A stretch of DNA of 64,000 nucleotides from NCBI GenBank assembly GCA_021292165.1, contig JAHFWL010000045.1, positions 186,001 through 250,000 of the forward strand, given 5' to 3'. The DNA is from Shinisaurus crocodilurus (taxonomy: Eukaryota; Chordata; Lepidosauria; Squamata; Shinisauridae). Under the pieces are notes generated by a model, which searched no databases, was not told the origin of the DNA, and saw only the letters and a program-made list of their open reading frames with translations. The translations under genes were made by a program, and so were the position numbers. Shown piece by piece: positions 33,850-45,881 of this stretch (positions within the stretch are counted from its first letter, which is position 1; the number at the start of each line of letters is the position of its first letter).

Positions 33850-35060
33850 TGGTAAGGTAACCTGGTTCCAAGCAGTTCAGGATAACCTGGTCCAACGCAG
33901 TTCAGGGCTGTATATGCCAACAGAAGACCTTCTACTTGGTTCAGTAGCTAATAGGTTGCCAATGCAGTTGCTTCAACAATGGTGTAATATGTGCACAACC
34001 AGGTGCCCCACTCAGCATCCTGGCTGCCTCATTCTGCACTAGCTGCATGTTCCGGACAAAGCACAAGTGTAGCCCCACATAAAGTGTATTACAGTAATCT
34101 ATTTACCAATGCATGGACTACAGTAGCCAGGCTACCTCTGTCCAGGAAAAGGTGTAGCTGACATACCAACTGGAGCTGGTAATAGGTGTTCCTCACCACA
34201 GAAGCCACTGGGGCTTCTAAGGGCAATGATGAATCCAGGAGCACCCCCAAACTACATACCTGGTCTCTCTAAGGAAGTGCAACCCCATCTAGAACAGGCA
34301 AATCCCCCAATTCCTGTACCTGGGAACCACACACCCACAGAGTCTCCATAGTCTCAGTTTGTTGGCCCTCAACCAACCCATCACTGCATCCAGGCACTGG
34401 TTCAAAACATGCACAGCCTCTCCCAATTCAGGTTTCACCGAGAAATAGAGCTGTTTGTAATCAGCATGACAACTTACCCCAAATCTCCTAATGACCACCA
34501 GCAGCTTCATATAGATGGTAAATAGCATTGGGGACAAGATTGTACCCTGTGACACCCCGCCACTTAATTGCCAGGGAGTGAGGCACAGTCCCCCAATGCT
34601 ACTTTCTAGAACCATCCCTGCAGGTAGTAGCAGAACCACTGTAGCACCTTGCCTCCAGTTCCCAACTCACAGAGATGATACCAGAAGAATACCATCCATG
34701 GTCAATGGTATCAAAAGCCGCTGAGAGATCAAGCAGGATCAACAGAGTTGCTCTCCCAGTTGACCTGACTTCCCTTTGGTCAGGTCAACCAAAGAGAATT
34801 ATGTCCCCAAACCAGGCCTGAACCCAGTTTGAAACGGGTTGAGATAATCTGTATCCTCCAAGAACATCTGCAACTGCCCAGCCACCACTCTCCCAAGCAA
34901 CTTGCCCAGGGAGGCGGTATTACTAACTGGGTGGTAGTTGGTATAAACATCCAGATCCAGGGAGGGCTTTCCCCCTGAGTGGATGCACCACCACTTCCTT
35001 CAAGGGTTCAGCCATTCAAGGGGGATGAACAAGACAAGTGGCCATTGATACAACACATTC
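33850..35060 (-). mobile_element. L3/CR1-like LINE remnant
   Basis: Minus-strand translation gives a degraded reverse transcriptase: SGGVSQGTILSPMLF, then CHADYKQLYFSV (degenerate YADD block), then LNQCLDAVMGWLRANKL. The 3' part extends down to about 33850. Stops and frameshifts show it is inactive. Confidence 0.75.
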
Positions 35061-35413
35061 TCTATCACCCTTAGTGTCTGGAAGCATGCAGTTGTTCCTA
35101 TATTATCCAACATTCCTGACATGCTAATCTTTCATGTTCAAGGAACTTTCACAGGCAGCAGTGTTCAGTTATGCAGCTTTATCCTTTACACAGCTCTATC
35201 CACTCGCCTGCAGCCTGAAGTTGTATCTGTCACTTTGCTGTTTGTGAGGATTAGGCCTTAATCCGGAGTAGAACATGTGATACTACTTCCCTCTTTCCCC
35301 AAACACATTGCCTTTAAGAATTCCCTCCAGAGATTTTTAAAAAAAAGAATTTGGGGAGAAAAGCTGTTTGCAGTTTCTGTTTCTCCGTCACTGATCCCAC
35401 CCGGAATCCTTAC

Positions 35414-35649
35414 AATGAAGTTGACACAGGTTCTTTGGACCTCCTGGAACTCCAGCTCAAAACCGTGCACGCCGGTGTAGTCCTCGGTGGAAGGGGTGGT
35501 GGAGGAGAGGATGGGCCGCACTGGCCCCGGGGCAGGGGCACTCTCTCTTCCTTCCCCATGGCTGCCCCCCTCCTTTGGGGAGGTCTGTGTAGGGGGCTCC
35601 ATGGAGGCGTGGAGATTTTTAAATTCAAATCCCACAGGAGGGGCAAGGC
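35414..35649 (-). CDS. p53 proline-rich segment and start of core (TP53 exon 4 equivalent)
   Basis: A 236-nt exon (acceptor TTTTACATTTTCCTCAG, donor GTAAGG) enters in phase 1 and leaves in phase 0. The 3' phase equals TP53 exon 4; the 5' phase does not (0 in TP53) but fits the CARD exon at 45882-46146. It encodes about 45 residues rich in P, S, E and G, then STTPSTEDYTGVHGFELEF. Human p53 has [20 protein letters not shown] after its own proline-rich region. The L1 loop is one residue shorter and K120, a DNA contact, is not kept. No transactivation motif (F-x-x-x-W-x-x-L) is seen. Confidence 0.85.
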
Positions 35650-36204
35650 CTGAGGAAAATGTAAAACAATTTTACTGATAGCAAAGCTGTTCACCCACAA
35701 CACAAAGTCAGAGTCTCATTCCCAGGTGCCTTATCCACCCACCACCACCACCACCACTGACCTTGAGGTTTTATATGCACACATACACATACATGGGCAA
35801 ATATGCAAGCGTGGCTTTCCCTGGAGTTCACTGCCTTTAATCTTGCTACCCCCATGGTCCTCCTGCCTGCTCCTGGCATGTATCCCATGAATCTTTGCAG
35901 CACAACCTCAGCAGCCTACTCTGCTAATGTATGCAAATATGCTCATTAGCAGAGTTGGGGACTTGGGGGGATTGTAGAATTTTGTTTCACCTTCAGGGAG
36001 ATTTGTACATATTTAATGGGTTTCTCCCCCCCCCCACCTTTGGGAAGATTTGTGCAAATTTGCAGTAACTCTGGAGACAGTAGCACGAAGAAGATCATGA
36101 CTCATGAGGAGCGACCGGGTTCTTCCCTCTCTTGCCAGGCAGCTCTGTCGCTCTTTCCAACAAGCCATGCATTCGCCACTCTGCCAGGTTTGCACGTCAC
36201 GAAA

Positions 36205-36400
36205 GGCCACTCTTAAAGCAAGCCACCCTGAACAACCCAACAACAAGCCACGGGTTCTCAGGGTGGCTTGTGCATGGTTAACAACGGAAACTGCACCAGG
36301 TTCAGATGTCACACAACAAGCCACCCTGAAACAAGCAAGGGTGACAATCCAACGTGGGTTGTCGCGTCATGCACAACAGGTCAGTGTCCGCATGTTAAGT
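36205..36400. repeat. Inverted repeat of the caagccaccctgaa family
   Basis: caagccaccctgaacaaccc and its complement gggtggcttg alternate several times. Similar acaaccc/gggttgt material occurs at 23395-23530, 55648-55750 and 57345-57425, pointing to a dispersed MITE family that I cannot name. Confidence 0.5.
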
Positions 36401-37779
36401 AGACAAAAGGCAAACTCCCTATAGAGGGAATTCCATAATCAGGGCCCCACCACAGAAAAGACCCCATCCCCACTCATCAGTCTCCCATATCATGTCTGTG
36501 TTCAGGCCTTGACCATTCCTTGGTCTGCAGGCCAGATTTGCTGGTTTGTTCAGGGTGGTGCTGGTGGTTCATCCTTGACTCTCTCTGACCAGAATGATAA
36601 AAGTGACAGCTGCTCTCAGGAGACCATGGAGCAATCTAGGACTTTATTGCTGCAGTGATTTGGCAGCAACATGACCCCACAAAATACATGGCAAAAGTTC
36701 ATGCTCTTTCAAAGGCCCATGTGTAGGAAAGATATGGGAGTCCCTCCCCCCATTAAAAAAAAATAAATGAAAACAGTGTCTGGCACAAAAATGAAGCTCT
36801 TGACCAGACACTAAACTAGGGCACCTCATACAGGACACTCTTCTGGAGTGGTGAGTGTATGATTTGGAGTGGCCCAAGGCTCAGTTTTGGGTTCATACCC
36901 CAAATTCTTTATTCGTTTATATCTCCATTGACTATTTTTGCCATGGGGGCAGTACACTTGACAGTGTCTTGCACCAAAGTGCAGTGCTAGGGCATCTCAG
37001 TGATGACATTCTCCTGGAGGTGCAGGTATATGATATGGGGCAACCTTGAGCTTATTTTGGGGTGAAACATCCCCAATGCTTTAATTCCACAGTATAGTCT
37101 ATGGTTATCACACTTTAAAGCATGCTGCCCAAAAACATTTTTCTTTTTTTTAATCTGGGGAGAATGCTTCTGCATCTTGAAGGGGATGGTCTCCCAGTCA
37201 TTAAGGTATATGATATCGGGTAGCCCAAAAGTTATTTGGGGGTGCAGAACATATCAAAAATAGCCCTTTATCCAGGCTGCTCACACAGCCCAGCTGCAAA
37301 CTTTCAAATGAGGAACTGGGAAGCAATAACCAACTTCAGCTTTGTAAACTAAACAAGCAGCCAGGAAGTGGTAGTTTATCCCTTGCATAGAAAAAAATAG
37401 CCCAGTTCAAACTGGGTGGGGGTTGGTATGGGGGCAGGGTGAGCTTACCTGCCCAAGCTGTAGTTCACCCCTTGCCTTGGCTTTGCTCTCCAGGCACTGT
37501 TCAGGAGACTCTGATAACTTCAGCAACGGACTTCCTTATTACGGTACTTCCAAACATAAGAAATGCACATTCCAGAAGAGCTACATTGCATGCGAGGGAG
37601 CATGCAAATAATGCAACTTCCTCAGCTCAAATGCCAGCACTAAGAGAAAAGGCCCACCCAAAACTCCAGAAAGAAAAGGAAACAAATTCTTGCAGAGTCA
37701 CTTAAAGTGATACACATATATACAGCTTTAGCAGAAGTATCCCTGTTTAAAAATTATTTCATGTTCAATGCACATTTTT

Positions 37780-38970
37780 ACTGGCAAAAGAAGGGGTGGC
37801 CAGTGGGATGCTCCATGGCCCCAGAGGTGGCAAACTGATACATGACTGACTTTGAGAAAAAAAACATGTATTCAGTGATGGAAATTTCTGGACATCAAAT
37901 ATTATAAAATGGTGCAGGTACATTGACAACATTTTTATGTTGTGGAGTGGTTATATGATTCTTTTCAAGCTTTTTTGACTTGGCTTAATGTCCCGTGATA
38001 CGAATATAGAATTTGAGATGCATATAGACAAAAGGACTATAAATTTTCTAGATATCATGGTGGAGAAGGACTGTAATATGTTACATACATCAGTGTATAG
38101 AAAACCAACCAATAGAAATTCATATTTGGCTTATGACAGTTTTCTCCCCAAACATGTAAAACATAATCTGCCGTATGGGCCATTTCTACGAATCAGAAGG
38201 AATGGAATTGCTCATCAACTCAAGCTTTTGAACAGGAGGCAGATTTATTACAGGATCAACTAGGCAAGAGAGGGCATCCTCATGCTGTGATGGAGTTGGC
38301 AGAAAAATGAGCTTCCCAAAAGAACAGGGTAGATTTAACGAGAGGTCAAAGTCCAAGGCATAATGAAAAATTGTACTGTAGTTTCACATATGATGGGGTT
38401 GTGAATAGCCTTCAGAGAAGCCACCTTGGGTTCCTCGCAGGAAAAAAGGTGGGGTATAAATATAATAAATAAATAAATAAGTAAGTAAAATTTCAAACAT
38501 TGGTATTTAGTAGAGGACTCTTTGGGCTCCAACAACAGACCATGTATCACTTTCAAAAGAATTAGTGGATGCTTTAAAAAAATAATTTACGTTTTATCAT
38601 GTGAACAGATTTTATGATTGTTTTAATCTACGGTATTTATGCTTTTATCTTTGACCTTGACAAGATGTGTTTTAGCAATGAGGTTTTTTTTAAAACCTAA
38701 ATAACAGTTCTAACACAATGAATTTTTAAACACATTCACCATGTATTTAACAAATTGAGCCTGTTAATGGGTATTTTTTTGCTAACTGGTACAACTTGTG
38801 AAAATAGTTAATTACATGAAGTAATGTTTGAGAACATGTGGAGTAACAGAAAATGTTAATATTATTTTATGATTGAATTTTAATTGCAGCCCCTGATGAA
38901 GGAAATTTTTCCAAAATGCGTTGGGCACAATAAACGTTTTTAAGGCATCTGAGATTTGTCTTTCTCAAAT
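37780..38970 (+). mobile_element. Penelope-like element remnant
   Basis: The plus strand encodes the Penelope RT motif RYIDNIFMLW (YIDD changed to YIDN) and then INFLDIMVEKDCN, VYRKPTNRNSYL and PKHVKHNLPYGPFLRIRR, the typical Penelope C-terminal block. The 3' part has the family tail cccctgatgaaggaa and gttgggcacaataaacg. Stops and a mutated catalytic aspartate make it inactive. A SINE 3' end (38412-38483) sits inside. Confidence 0.85.
38412..38483 (+). mobile_element. tRNA-SINE 3' fragment
   Basis: gccaccttgggttcctcgcagg...ggtggggtataaat followed by (AAAT)n matches the 3' half of the SINE at 11813. Confidence 0.75.
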
Positions 38971-38981
38971 TTTGGTTTTTG

Positions 38982-38982
<1 letters not shown>

Positions 38983-39018
<36 letters not shown>
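38983..39018. repeat. (CA)n microsatellite
   Basis: A pure CA run of about 36 bp. Confidence 0.95.
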
Positions 39019-39019
<1 letters not shown>

Positions 39020-39209
39020 CACAGGATGTACCACTCCCCATTCAAACTTTCCAAAAGCATTCCAAAGAAGGAACGATAACCCACAAAAAAGGTTTCTTCC
39101 ATGGGGCTTCTTGGCTGTTGCATCGTTCTACGGTGGTTGAACCTTACTTTGACATTGGTAATGAGACAGTATCCTCTACTGCACTTGAGGGCAATAACCT
39201 AGCTTGTTT

Positions 39210-39400
39210 GTTTGTTTAATATAAATCCTGCCTTTCTGCCAAAAATGATGCTCAAGGCAACTAACCATAACATCAAGATTAAAAACAATATCTTAATTAA
39301 AACATAACATAAAAACAAATACATTAAAGAGAGTTAAAAACACAACAATAAAAGAAATGAACAGCACCAACCAATTAAAACCTCCTTCAGCAACAGACCA
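39210..39400 (-). mobile_element. LINE 3' tail, antisense
   Basis: tttgtttgtttaatataaat...cctttctgcc...ctcaaggcaac followed by an A-rich, AC-rich stretch is a typical reptile LINE tail in reverse. Family not certain. Confidence 0.5.
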
Positions 39401-40499
39401 GATTATGGGCTTCTTTATATGAGGCATATAATCCAGTGCTTTACCGAGGCTTCTTCCATTTTCTTTGCGGGAGGGTTAGAGCATCATTCACATTAGGTGT
39501 CCCCCCCCCCGAGGGGGTGGGGTTCCTCTCTGCCTTTCTATATGTTCCATTACACAACACAAGGTGGCTCTGTGATATAGAGCAGAATTGCAAAATTACA
39601 GCAGGCCTCTGTAGCAAATCATGGCGGTATCCAGGATATGCCTGACCTTCCTCACTCTAAAAAAAGCCGTGAAAATGGCTGGAGGATGGCGAACTTGTGA
39701 AAAGGTCCCGCCAGCTTCCGTGAGTGAGGGATCACGAGCACACAATAAATGCCTCATGTAGAAAAGCCCTATATGTCAAAGCCCTGCCTGAATAAAAACA
39801 CCTTTGCCTGCTGGTGGTGGGTGGGCAGCACAGAGGGGGCCAGCCTAGAGTCCCCCTCGTCAGAAGGCACAAGGCAGGCTGTGCGGCACACACAGGTCTG
39901 TCCTCCTCCAACACCTTGCTGGTACTTCTGTTGAATGAGGTGGTTGCCTCACTAATGGCAGGGTCATCCCTGGTCTTAAAAATGCTCTGGGCAGACCTGC
40001 AGTCCTAATAGAAGACATTGTCTGACGTAGGGTGACCAATAAAGCACTTAGCCCTTTCTGTGCATTGGGTTCCTGCTGCAGAGCAATGTGGGCTCGAAGG
40101 AGTGTGTTCATGTGAGATCTAGTTGGACCCACCTATGCTGACCCCTTGGCTCCGCCTGCCATCAGCTGCTCTCCACCCCACCAGCCCCAATGGGCACCGG
40201 CTGCCACTGGAAGGCAGACCTGCAGTCCTAGTATAAGGCATGGTCTATATGTAGGGGGACCGGTTAAGCTGTTTCGTTGTTGGCAAGGCCTAGGCTCATT
40301 ATTTAAGCATACGAGTGCACAATCCTATGTATGCTTAGTCAGAACAAGGTACTGCAACTCTCAGCATTCCCCAGCCTGCCTGCCATGCTAGCTGGGGAAT
40401 GCTGAGAGTTGTAGGACTTTGTTCTGTCTAAACATGCATAGGAATACACCCTAAATTATCCTTTACTAACTGTTTCTGATGACATATCCCACTCCAGAT

Positions 40500-42050
40500 A
40501 TGCTTTTGCTTCCTCTGAATGGACTCTTTCCCTAGCTGATGCAGACCCAGATATTTCTCTCATACTCGGAAGCCAAGCAGAGGGAGATGGCTTTGCTGAT
40601 GGAAATTGAGAACGTCAATACAGATAAACAGCTTTATTTCATCAAACTGATGGCCTGTCTGCATAGGGGAAGGGGGAATGAGTGAGGGTACAAAACGCCA
40701 TGTGGGCAGACACTCTCCAGTGCTGGTGGCATGTGCACTGTTTTTTTTTGGGGGGGGATGTGAAATTGACTTGGCTTTCCTCTTCCTCACTGAAGGAAGT
40801 CCTAACACATTTGAGGGCAGGAGGGTGGCGGGTGGAAGTGTCAACATATTGTCAATTTCACCTCCTTTTTGCTTCCTCCACTCTACAATTTCAACAATTA
40901 CTCAGGTATTCTTTAAGGCAGGGGTGGGCAGAAGGTAGATCTCCAGATGTTTTATGCCCCCAGCGTGGCCAATGGTCATGGAAGTTGAAGTGCAAAACAT
41001 CAGGAGATTTACCTTCTGCCCACCCCTGCTTTAAGGGAAAGGGATGGGCAAGCAAAGTTTCCACAGTACCAGCAGAAGCAAGAGGAGAAAGCAACTTTTC
41101 CCCTCCTGGAGAAGGAAAGAAGGAGGTAACTCACTGTGTGGGGGGACTACATATTTTACAATTAGCACTAACTCAGGTTAGCACTTCTATAAAGTCTCTT
41201 TGGTTGTTATCCAGGAGGGAAGCATGAAGGTCCAGCGGGTTGCCTCAAAAGGGCTTGAGGCTTTGCAACCATTTGCGCATGCTCAAACTTTGTGTGAGTG
41301 ACAGATGTGAACAATTTCAAAAAAGCTCTTAGACATTCGCAAAGCGCCTACCACTATCTCCACCTTTCCCTGTCCCAAAGTCCAGAAACTTATCTTGGGG
41401 CAGGGCAGGAGAAGGCAGCAGCAGAGGCAGCAGGCACTCCCCAGGCCATGGCAGAGGATCTTTTCCCAGAGAACCTTCTCCCCAGTGGAAATGACACACA
41501 GAAGGGCAGTTTTCTTCTGAGGATTCTGGGAAAAGATGCTCCATGACAACCTGCAGAGCACCTGGTGCCCCTTTCCCATGTCCTCGAGCACATTTCTGGG
41601 CCTTGGAGAAGAGGGAGATGGCAACAGCAGCTGACAGAACTGAGGCAAGGATGACCCTGCTTGCAAACATTGGACCAGGGGACCCACTTTCCCAGTCATC
41701 CCTGCTCAAATGCTTGTGACAGACACCCCACTTATGAGGGCCCATGGATATCGCTGTTAGTAGCTTATACACCTAGATACAAATTCATTTGTTCTTGGGA
41801 GTACTGAAGGGAAGAAACCTGAGTCTCTGAAAGCACTCTCCTTGTGGAATTGAAAATGTTTATTTCTTTTCATTTATAGAAATATTTATAATTCACGTCT
41901 CAGTCCAAGATACCTGAAGTGGCTTACATCATATAGAAAAACAACCACATTATAAAATCCACAGAACTATTAAAAACAAATGAACTAAACAGAGTTTAAA
42001 AAGTTTACCTGCATGTTCCTTGGACTAGGAGATGTGAGAGTATTTTGAGA
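40500..42050. repeat. Intronic segmental duplication, compact copy
   Basis: Blocks of this segment recur in the same order at 53280-53760, 55240-55640, 57430-57570 and 59930-60230. Shared landmarks include gcagacccagata near 40545/53310, ccttctccccagtggaaatg at 41477/55617, and the cctactcaaatgcttg region at 41700/59985. Divergence is moderate with many indels. A short plus-strand frame (TQI-x-x-x-YSEA-x-QRE-x-ALL-x-EIE) is open in both copies but no gene family is recognised. Confidence 0.7.
40919..41028. mobile_element. hAT MITE with perfect 8-bp duplication
   Basis: Ends CAGGGGTGGGCAGAAGGTA and its exact complement. The flanks CTTTAAGG (40911-40918 and 41029-41036) are identical. It is 110 bp and non-coding. 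Absent from the corresponding place in the second copy of the duplicated segment (about 53700), so it inserted after the duplication. Confidence 0.9.
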
Positions 42051-42142
42051 AATGGGAACAGAAGGTACCGGTAGTTGTGAATAGCAAGAATTCACACGGC
42101 ATTTACTATCAGGAAGCAGGAAAGAACATCAATCTGTTGTTA

Positions 42143-42398
42143 CAGTAATACCTTGGATTGCAAGCATAATTCATTCCGGAACTGTGCTTGTAATCCAAAA
42201 CACTCTTATATCAAAGCGAGTCTCTGGCGGGCGTGAGCGGGGCCGATTTCGGCCTGCTACGCCCGCTCGAGGCGAGCAGTTACATCCCTATGACTTGTCT
42301 TGCAAGACCTTGTTTATCAAGTCAAAAAATTTTTTAAATGTTTACTTATCTTGCAAAACGCTCTCAGACCAAGTTACTTGCAATCCAAGGTATTACTG
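42143..42398. mobile_element. Tigger/pogo-like MITE, copy 2
   Basis: 256 bp with ends CAGTAATACCTTGGATTGCA and its near complement, flanked by TA (42141-42142, 42399-42400). Close relative of the copy at 2107-2364. Confidence 0.85.
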
Positions 42399-42899
42399 TA
42401 TTCACACGACACGGCAGCCTTTCGTCCATGTTAAATATGAACGATGTGGGCCAGCCTTCTGGTGAGCGGCACACGATCACTTCTTAACTCGCCGGCTCAT
42501 CAACCCACAATGCTGGCATGTTTTGTTTAGGAGGCTTCCCTCCGAAATACTCCTATATCAGCTGCAACTGTTCCAGTTTCTTAGAGTGCTGGGATACTTG
42601 CAATGACATATTTTTCAACATATCAAGAATATCTTCCTGTTCTTGTTCCAGCTTAGAAGGACTTGGCTGGCGGAGGTTGTGGAGGAGTGGGCGGTGTGTC
42701 GGCACCCTTTTTTACCTTAGCAGTCACCATAATCAAACACTCCTGCAACTCACAGACAGCAAATATGCAGATAAAATAAAAACAAGAGCCGCCAAACAAA
42801 TACAAAATACTGAGATACGACAGTCTTAAGTGAGTCTTGAAAGCTGAAACATCAGGAGAGCTGTAATGATGATCCGATTACTTCGCCATCTTAAACCAG

Positions 42900-43500
42900 A
42901 AGTCGAGAGGCCACCAGTATGCTGATGACACCCAGCTCTATTTCTCCTTCTCGGTCAATCTAGTTATGACAGTCGATACCCTTAACACATGCATGCGGTC
43001 AATAAGGGCTGGATTTGGACTATCAACTGAAGGTCAATCAAAGCAAGACGAAGGTGCTGTAGGTAGATCATGGCAGCTGGCCATAGAGATGGTATTCAGC
43101 CTGTTCTGGATGAAGTCATATGCTCCCTTAATGATCAAGTTCATAGCTTGTGGGAGCTTTTAGATCTGACATTGCTGATGGAACTTCAAGTGACTCAGAG
43201 GATCTTTTATCAACTTCAGTTGGTACAGCATCTGCAGCCTCTCCTGGAAAAACATAATCTTGCAACAGTTATCCATGTCTTAGTAATGCCTAGATAAATT
43301 ACTGCAATGTGTTATACATGCAGCTGCATATGAAAAGTGTTCTGAAATTTTAACTGGTTCAAAATATGGCAGACAGGTTATTAATGGGGATCTGCAGTGC
43401 TGATCATATTTTTCCAGTGGTGAAAGACCTTCACTGCCTTATGGATGCCACTGTTATTTTGGCTTAACAAGTTTTACATTTTGTAAAGAAATGTATTGTG
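42900..43500 (+). mobile_element. L3/CR1-like LINE remnant
   Basis: Frameshifted reverse-transcriptase C-terminal part: gccaccagtatgctgatgac encodes H-Q-Y-A-D-D, followed by TQLYFSFSV. Downstream text is heavily degraded. Confidence 0.65.
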
Positions 43501-44114
43501 CTACTAGAAAGTAGCCAACTCATCATGGCAAAGCCTTAACATAATGAGGAAACTGTCAGAGAGCAGGATTGCTCAGGTACTCAATATGTGAGAATGGAGT
43601 AGGTGGTGTTGATTCAAAGAAGTGGTATCAAAGGCCTGGTCTACACATTCAGCAGAATTAGGTGGTAGAAATGGATGGAACCACTTCAGAGGCTGTAGGG
43701 AGGTGATCACAGATTTTAACCCTCCCCTATATTAGTATCTTTCTGCAAACAGAAAATCAGCACAGCAGGTAAAGGACTGGACTAGAACCTGTCTCCCTTA
43801 TGTGCTACTTTATTGTTTGTGGGGAACTTTTTACAAGGGAAAGTAGTCAAAAGTAGTATCCCCCAACAGTAGCCTGAGTTTCAGCCCATTCTACCACCTC
43901 AGCATCCCACCATCTCATTCTCCTGCATGTGTAGACACAGCCTAAGCCCACTGAAAATGGCAGGAACAAGGCATTTACCGGTAGCTCTCCTAATCAATTA
44001 TTATATATAATATATGAGTAGGCAAATGGCTACGTTCTCACAGAATTTACAAGTCCATTTTATTGTGAATGAGGCACTGTGCAAGTTGTCACTGCCTGAT
44101 CACTCCTGCGAGAG

Positions 44115-44340
44115 TGGCTAAGCAAACCACGGACCTTCTGTCCATGGTTTGTTTATTGTGATGTGCAAACCAGGAACTCTGGCTTGTCTCTCCCCAGACA
44201 AGCCAGAGTCATAAACCAAGAACAAACCATGGCTTATGACCAAGAACAAACCATGGCTTATGACTCTGCCTTGTCTGAGGAGAAACAAGCCAAGTTCCCC
44301 ATTTGCACAGTACAATGAACAAACCACAGACAGAATAGGC
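44115..44340. repeat. Inverted and direct repeat with caaaccatggctt units
   Basis: Two direct 23-bp units (ccaagaacaaaccatggctta) at 44215-44265 lie between inverted arms such as ctctggcttgtct / agacaagccagag. It probably represents a MITE; family not assigned. Confidence 0.55.
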
Positions 44341-44639
44341 CAAGCGAGAGTGATCGAACAGCATGCACTGGCACACTTATCCTGTCAGGCAAATGCAGCC
44401 ATTACCTTCTACGTTTTCTGAGACCAACTCCTCTCCAGACCAACACTGAAACCTTTGAGGTAATGCATTCTTAGACAGTAAGAATGTCAATATTTAGCAA
44501 TGCTAAATATTGCTATTTAGCAATATTTCCATGAGTAAAATCTTCTTGGATTGTTAAAGACAGGGCATATCATCACGATGTACTATCAGCCATAAGTATT
44601 TCCAGGTTGGAATTCAGTTAAATTCAGCTCTCTGCTGAG

Positions 44640-44850
44640 CTTCCGCCGCTCACTAAAAACTTGGCTATTCAGGTGGGAATATGGAGTGGGCTAAGATTTT
44701 AAAATTTTATACTGTTTTAATGTATTTTAATGGAGAAAAATGTTTTAATGAATTTTATTCTGTTTTATCTTCTGTACATCGCCCAGGGTGGCCGGTTTGC
44801 CGGCCAGATGGGCGATAAATAAATGCAAATAATAAATAATAAATAAATAA
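44640..44850 (+). mobile_element. LINE 3' tail (L3/CR1-like)
   Basis: cgccgctcactaaaaacttggct, then gtacatcgcccagggtggcc and gccggccagatgggcgataaa. Same family as 25861-26006. Confidence 0.65.
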
Positions 44851-44964
44851 CTAATAAATGCAATCAAGCCTAGATTTATTTAGAGAGCTTCTTCCTTTGT
44901 AGTTAAGGCCCAAGTTTACCTGGACTGGATTCTGATGGCAGCCTCAAGTGGCCAACAGTCTATA

Positions 44965-45777
44965 CAGTAATACCTCGGATTACGAGTAACCCGGTTTGCG
45001 AGTTTCTCGTAAGACGAGGAAAATTTTGGCACAAATTTACATTTGAAAGACGAGCAAGTCTCGCAACACGAGCCGCTGCTGCCGCATGTGACTCCTGTTA
45101 CGAGATGTCTTTCAAATTTAAATTTATGCTAGCGACGCGAGGCGCCGGCTGAGCGAGTGGCCGCCACCTCGCGCTGCTGCGCCGGCCGGCCAAGCGAGTG
45201 GTCAGGAGGCGGGGGCATCCCTGGAGGTGAGGCGCGGCCGGGCTTGGCCGCCACCTTGCGCTGCTGCTCCGGCCGGCCGAGTGGCCAGGAGGCGGGGGCT
45301 TCCGTGGAGGCGGCCGGCCGGAGCAGCAACGCGAGGCGGTGGCCGAGCCTGGCTGCGCCTTGCAGGAAGCTCCCGCCTCCTGGTCACTCAGCCAGCCAGC
45401 GCAGCAGCGCGAGGCGGTGGCTGAGCCCGGCTGTGCCGCGCCGCACCTCGCGGGAAGCCCCCGCCTCCTGTCCACTCCTGGCAGAGTGAGTGGAGGCGAG
45501 GCAAGGCGCGGTGCGGCCAGGAGCCGGCACATCAGCGAGTTTTCCCATTAGAAATAATGGGAACTCCGCTGATTTGTTCCACAACCATTTAATCACTGCT
45601 TGCTTTGCCGGCTCCCTCCATGGGGCTCCATGGGGCAAAGCAGTGATTAAATGGTTGTGGAACGAATCATCTGAGTTCCCATTATTTCTAATGGGGAAAC
45701 TCGCTTTGATGTACGAGTATTTTGGATGACGAGCATGGTTCCGGAAGGAATTATGCTCGTAATCCAAGGTATTACTG
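44965..45777. mobile_element. Tigger/pogo-like element with GC-rich core, copy 3
   Basis: An 813-bp element flanked by TA (44963-44964, 45778-45779), with inverted ends CAGTAATACCTCGGATTACG and its near complement. Unlike the two 257-bp relatives, its interior (about 45120-45530) is a very CpG-rich series of imperfect repeats built on ggaggcgggggc and ccggccggcc. An inverted repeat follows (about 45536-45705, arms with tttcccattagaaataatgg). No transposase remains. It ends 105 bp from the donor of the first coding exon. Confidence 0.85.
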
Positions 45778-45881
45778 TACTGGATTTTGATCTTGACCTG
45801 TAAAATGAGAACAATAATTACATGGCTATTGTGAAATTATGTCAATTGTCCTTGAAGTTTGGGAAGAACACTAAGGCTCAC

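Larger units (their letters stand above)
32703..35413. other. Intron between p53 exons 4 and 5 equivalents
   Basis: Holds a hAT MITE (33602-33727), a (CA)n run (33451-33468) and an antisense L3-like LINE remnant (about 33850-35060). No other exon is seen. Confidence 0.55.
35650..45881. other. Intron 1 (10.2 kb)
   Basis: No exon is recognised between the N-terminal CARD and the p53 part, and none is needed for phase. Contents: inverted acaaccc-type repeats (36205-36400), a Penelope remnant (37780-38970) with a SINE tail inside, (CA)n (38983-39018), a LINE tail (39210-39400), an intronic segment duplicated upstream (40500-42050), hAT and Tigger-like MITEs, and L3-like LINE pieces (42900-43500, 44640-44850). 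Confidence 0.55.

Noticed and set aside
28350..35649. The p53 exons as the ordinary TP53 gene of the species
   Set aside because: R248, R280 and R283 are replaced, no transactivation motif or regular tetramerisation exon is seen, and the flanking exons are CARDs with compatible phases. A normal TP53 should exist elsewhere in the genome.
28350..35649. The p53 exons as a processed or decayed pseudogene
   Set aside because: They are intron-containing, all splice sites are canonical, frames are open and all zinc ligands are kept.
41283..41772. Overlapping minus ORFs of 138 and 147 codons
   Set aside because: They lie in the duplicated intron segment, are frameshifted in the second copy and show no domain.
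45098..45532. 144-codon minus and 110-codon plus ORFs
   Set aside because: Both come from the CpG-rich repeat core of the Tigger-like element; GC-rich DNA lacks stop codons in most frames.
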